DNA of 64,000 nucleotides from Sphingopyxis sp. H053. Its GTDB lineage: Bacteria > Pseudomonadota > Alphaproteobacteria > Sphingomonadales > Sphingomonadaceae. Shown in pieces: positions 61,617-64,000 of the stretch (positions are counted from its first letter, which is position 1; every line of letters starts with the position of its first letter). The notes beneath the pieces are model-generated. The model was not told the DNA's origin and made no database searches. It was given only the letters and a program-made list of their open reading frames with translations. A program made the translations under genes and the position numbers. The DNA is taken from the NCBI RefSeq assembly GCF_001468225.1, contig NZ_LNRU01000016.1:1-64000 (forward strand), read 5' to 3'.

Positions 61617-62266
61617 TCCCCACCGGGCTCCTCGGCGGCAGCTTCAATCCCGCGCATGGCGGGCATCGCGCGATCAGCCTGAACGCGATCGATGCGCTCG
61701 GCCTCGACGAGCTGTGGTGGCTGGTGTCGCCCGGCAATCCCTTGAAGCCCAAGGCGGGGATGGCGTCTCTTCCCGCGCGCCTCGGCTCGGCGCAGCGCAT
61801 GGCGCGGCGCTCGCCGATTCGCGCAACGGGAATCGAGGCCGAACTCGGCACGCGCTACACAATCGACACGCTCAAAAAGCTCGTCCGGCGTTACCCGAAC
61901 CGGCAGTTCATCTGGATCATGGGGGCCGATAATCTGGTCCAGTTGCCCCAATGGCGCGACTGGCGGGGGATTGCCCGACTCATGCCGATTGCGGTTATCG
62001 CGCGTCCGGGCTATAATGACCGTGCCCATGCAAGGCGTGCGATGGGTTGGCTTCGGCGCTTCGTCCGGCCCGTGGACCAGAAATTACATTGGACGGACTG
62101 GAGACCGCCCGCCCTCGTGTTCCTGCGATTTTCGCCCGATGTGCGATCCGCAACTGCGATACGGCAGGCCAACCCCCGCTGGTTCGAACGCTATGAAGGC
62201 CGCGCCTTGCGCGACCCGCTGACCCGTTCGCGCCTTGTGGACCCGACTAGGAAAGGACGCATTTGA
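61613..62266 (+). CDS. nadD: Nicotinate-nucleotide adenylyltransferase
   Basis: NadD joins nicotinate mononucleotide to ATP, a step of NAD synthesis. The 217-residue protein shows the nucleotidyltransferase motif TGLLGGSFNPAHGGHRAISL, TRYTIDTLKKL, FIWIMGADNLVQLPQWRDW and the C-terminal SATAIR. The ATG overlaps the stop of the preceding orphan gene, and its stop overlaps the rsfS start, so translation of the run is coupled. Confidence 0.96.
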   Translation: MIPTGLLGGSFNPAHGGHRAISLNAIDALGLDELWWLVSPGNPLKPKAGMASLPARLGSAQRMARRSPIRATGIEAELGTRYTIDTLKKLVRRYPNRQFIWIMGADNLVQLPQWRDWRGIARLMPIAVIARPGYNDRAHARRAMGWLRRFVRPVDQKLHWTDWRPPALVFLRFSPDVRSATAIRQANPRWFERYEGRALRDPLTRSRLVDPTRKGRI

Positions 62267-62661
62267 TCTCCGCAACCCAGGATGCCGCCACCGGCGCCGC
62301 ATCCGCCAACGATAACGTGGATACGCTCCACGCGCTGATCCTCCACCAGCTGGATGAGGACCAGGCCCAGGAAACCATCTCCATCCCGCTTGCCGGTAAA
62401 AGCAGCATCGCCGATCATATGGTGATCGCGAGCGGCCGGTCGACGCGCCATGTCTCGGCGATTGCCGAGAAACTGGCACAGCGGATCAAGCAGGAAGCGG
62501 GCCGCCAGGTTCGCGTCGAAGGACTGCCCAATGCCGATTGGGTGCTGCTCGATGCGGGCGATGTCATCGTCCATCTGTTCCGCCCCGAGGTGCGTAGCTT
62601 CTACAACCTCGAGCGCATGTGGTCGTTCGGCGACGCGCCGCCGGTTACCGCGGCAAATTGA
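62263..62661 (+). CDS. rsfS: Ribosomal silencing factor RsfS
   Basis: The 132-residue RsfS binds L14 and blocks subunit joining when growth slows. It shows SSIADHMVIASGRSTRHVSA, RVEGLPNADWVLLDAGDVIV and FRPEVRSFYNLERMW. It starts with TTG with AAAGGA upstream, an uncommon start that overlaps the nadD stop. It is followed by rlmH after 33 bases. Confidence 0.95.
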   Translation: MISATQDAATGAASANDNVDTLHALILHQLDEDQAQETISIPLAGKSSIADHMVIASGRSTRHVSAIAEKLAQRIKQEAGRQVRVEGLPNADWVLLDAGDVIVHLFRPEVRSFYNLERMWSFGDAPPVTAAN

Positions 62662-62694
62662 CGTCCGCCCCGCCTACCGGCTAGGCGGACGCTC

Positions 62695-63123
62695 ATGTTG
62701 CTGCACATCATCGCGCGCGGGCGCATCGGGCGCGGGCCCGAGGCCGAACTGGTCGAGCGCTATATGAAGCGCGTGACCTGGGCGCAGAAGATTTCGGAGC
62801 TTCCCGATACGGGCGGCCGTCTGCCCGCCGCGGCGGAGAATAGCCGCACCATCTTGCTCGACGAGGGCGGCGACCAGATGTCGTCGCTCGAATTTGCCAA
62901 ATTGCTCGAAAAATGGCGCGACGGCGGGGTGCGCGAGGCGCGCTTCTGCCTCGGCGCCGCCGACGGTTTCACGCCCGAGGAGCGCGAAGGCGCCGATAAG
63001 GTCATCGCCTTTGGCCGCGCGACCTGGCCGCATCTGATGGCGCGCGCGATGCTCGCCGAACAATTGTGGCGCGCGACGAGCATTGTCGCGAACCACCCCT
63101 ATCACCGCGAAGGGCGCCAGTGA
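62695..63123 (+). CDS. rlmH: 23S rRNA pseudouridine-1915 N3-methyltransferase RlmH
   Basis: The 142-residue SPOUT methyltransferase acts on helix 69 of 23S rRNA. The start MLLHIIARGRIGRGPEAELV, the cofactor knot FCLGAADGF and the C-terminal LAEQLWRATSIVANHPYHRE are all family-specific. It is coupled by GTGA overlap to the next gene. The nadD-rsfS-rlmH-envC order is widely conserved in Alphaproteobacteria. Confidence 0.97.
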   Translation: MLLHIIARGRIGRGPEAELVERYMKRVTWAQKISELPDTGGRLPAAAENSRTILLDEGGDQMSSLEFAKLLEKWRDGGVREARFCLGAADGFTPEEREGADKVIAFGRATWPHLMARAMLAEQLWRATSIVANHPYHREGRQ

Positions 63124-64000
63124 GGCGCGCGCTCGCGGCTCTCGCGATCACCGCCGTTTTGGGCGGCGGGGCGGCGCTCGCGCTGGCGCCGATCGACATC
63201 TTCGATCCACAGGCGATCGCGGCGCGCGAGCGCATGCAGCTGATCGATGCCAAGCAACAATCGGCGGCGGCGATGGCGCGCAGCGCGTTGCTCGAAAAAC
63301 AGGCGGTGGCGGCGAGCAGCGAGGCCGACCGGCTGAAGAAACGCAGCGCCGCGCTCGCCGCGCGCATCCAGTCGGCCGAGGCCGACATCGGCGCCGGCGA
63401 AGCCCGCGTCGCGCTCGTCAGCCGCCGTCTTGCGGGTCAGCGCGCGCGGCTGGCGCAGCAGCAGCAACCCTTGCTCGAACTCGCCGCATCGCTTCAGCAA
63501 TTGAGCCGCCAGCCCCCCGTCAGCGTGCTCGCGCAGCCGGGATCGCTGACCGACATCGTGCATGCGCGCGCGGTAATCGACGCCGCGATGCCGGTGATCG
63601 AACGCCGCACCGCCGGAGCGCGGCGCGAACTCGCGGCGCTGCAGACGGTACGACAGCAGCAGGCGATCGCATTGAAGGCGCTTTCGGCGAGCAAGACGCA
63701 GCTCGCGCAGCGCCGCGACGCGCTCACGCGGCTCGAAAACGAAGGCCGGCTGCGCTCGCGCGAGCTGATGAGCAGCGCGCAGCTCGAGGCCGACCGCGCG
63801 CTCGGGCTTGGCGAAAAGGCGCGCGACATCGTCGACCTGATGGACTCGCTCGAAGCCGATGGCGCGGTGCGCGCCGAACTGGCGCAGCTCGCCGGCCCGC
63901 TGCCCCGCCCGCGCAATCCCGAAGGCAGCATCGCCGCCGCCGTACCGCCCGCCGCCGCCGAGTCCGAATTGACGCAAGGCGCCTATCGTCTGCCCGTCGT
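63120..64000 (+). CDS. Murein hydrolase activator EnvC-like protein (5' part)
   Basis: A GTG start overlaps the rlmH stop (GTGA). No stop occurs before the window edge, so only about 293 N-terminal residues are seen. A signal-like N-terminus (RRALAALAITAVLGGGAALA) is followed by long coiled coils (MQLIDAKQQSAAAMARSALL, ASSEADRLKKRSAALAARIQ ... VARRRDALTRL-type repeats). This matches EnvC/peptidase-M23 activators of cell separation. The LytM-type C-terminal domain lies beyond the window. Position after rlmH supports the call. Confidence 0.85.
   Translation, partial: MRRALAALAITAVLGGGAALALAPIDIFDPQAIAARERMQLIDAKQQSAAAMARSALLEKQAVAASSEADRLKKRSAALAARIQSAEADIGAGEARVALVSRRLAGQRARLAQQQQPLLELAASLQQLSRQPPVSVLAQPGSLTDIVHARAVIDAAMPVIERRTAGARRELAALQTVRQQQAIALKALSASKTQLAQRRDALTRLENEGRLRSRELMSSAQLEADRALGLGEKARDIVDLMDSLEADGAVRAELAQLAGPLPRPRNPEGSIAAAVPPAAAESELTQGAYRLPV

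Noticed and set aside
63102-63977. Minus-strand frame at the right edge
   Set aside because: Antisense to the EnvC-like gene, whose frame is open to the window end and has coiled-coil sequence and conserved position.

Overview
The window is GC-rich, gene-dense alphaproteobacterial chromosome. It fits a member of the Sphingomonadaceae, most likely Sphingopyxis or a close relative. Reasons: a zwf-edd-eda Entner-Doudoroff operon facing glpD, the argH-lptM-lysA order, TGCGA/TCGCA-type Fur boxes, many proA-nadD-rsfS-rlmH-envC style overlaps, and sphingomonad-type intergenic inverted repeats. No phage, insertion sequence, CRISPR array or rRNA operon is visible. There is one tRNA, tRNA-Arg(UCU). The genus is inferred from gene content and was not tested by alignment.

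Layout. 0.2-1.5 kb: an unassigned protein with a terminase-small-subunit-like N-terminus and a 3' end of different base composition. 1.6-3.4 kb: lepA. 3.8-5.9 kb: a compact cassette made of a 48-codon peptide gene with a very strong ribosome binding site, a strong hairpin, and two large coupled proteins (a cupin-like protein with a helical tail and its diverged partner). I rate this the best candidate for an undescribed peptide-modification system. 6.1-16.5 kb: beta-propeller protein, aminotransferase, truncated siroheme protein, lysA, lptM, argH, a TlpA-like thioredoxin, gpsA, a hydrolase and exported proteins. 16.7-24.6 kb: a neutral-lipid/glycerolipid locus (HAD-acyltransferase fusion, PlsB-like acyltransferase, WS/DGAT, patatin, lipase) resembling the mycobacterial plsB2-plsC-TGS-lipase neighbourhood. 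24.7-30.5 kb: eda, edd, zwf, with glpD divergent.

30.5-39.9 kb: MOSC protein, MFS exporter, aldo/keto reductase with a divergent LysR regulator, then a molybdenum block (fdhD, mobA, DUF1345 membrane protein, FdhF/YdeP-like oxidoreductase) and a nitronate-monooxygenase-like enzyme. 39.9-43.9 kb: tRNA-Arg, a queuosine precursor transporter, purQ-purS, the iron-storage pair bfd-bfr behind two tandem Fur boxes, and an unknown 139-aa gene behind a third Fur box followed by a terminator-like hairpin. 44-51.8 kb: M16 peptidase, GGDEF protein, lipoxygenase, sterol-desaturase-like hydroxylase and an ICMT-like methyltransferase. 51.9-59.6 kb: purC, enoyl-CoA hydratase, an ArsR-SRPBCC-small-membrane-protein operon, RidA, Lrp, a PD40 lipoprotein, PhoD and a DUF3667 protein. 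59.7-64 kb: proA, a low-GC orphan gene, nadD, rsfS, rlmH and the start of an EnvC-like murein hydrolase activator.

How the genes work together. The ED operon and glpD/gpsA connect sugar and glycerol phosphate. The acyltransferase cluster could turn glycerol-3-phosphate and acyl-CoA into stored neutral lipid and mobilise it again. FdhD and MobA could mature the formate-dehydrogenase-like enzyme beside them. bfd and bfr store and release iron under Fur. Inverted-repeat elements of at least three sequence types sit between genes, two of them inside the ED operon and one inside the 3' end of a gene.
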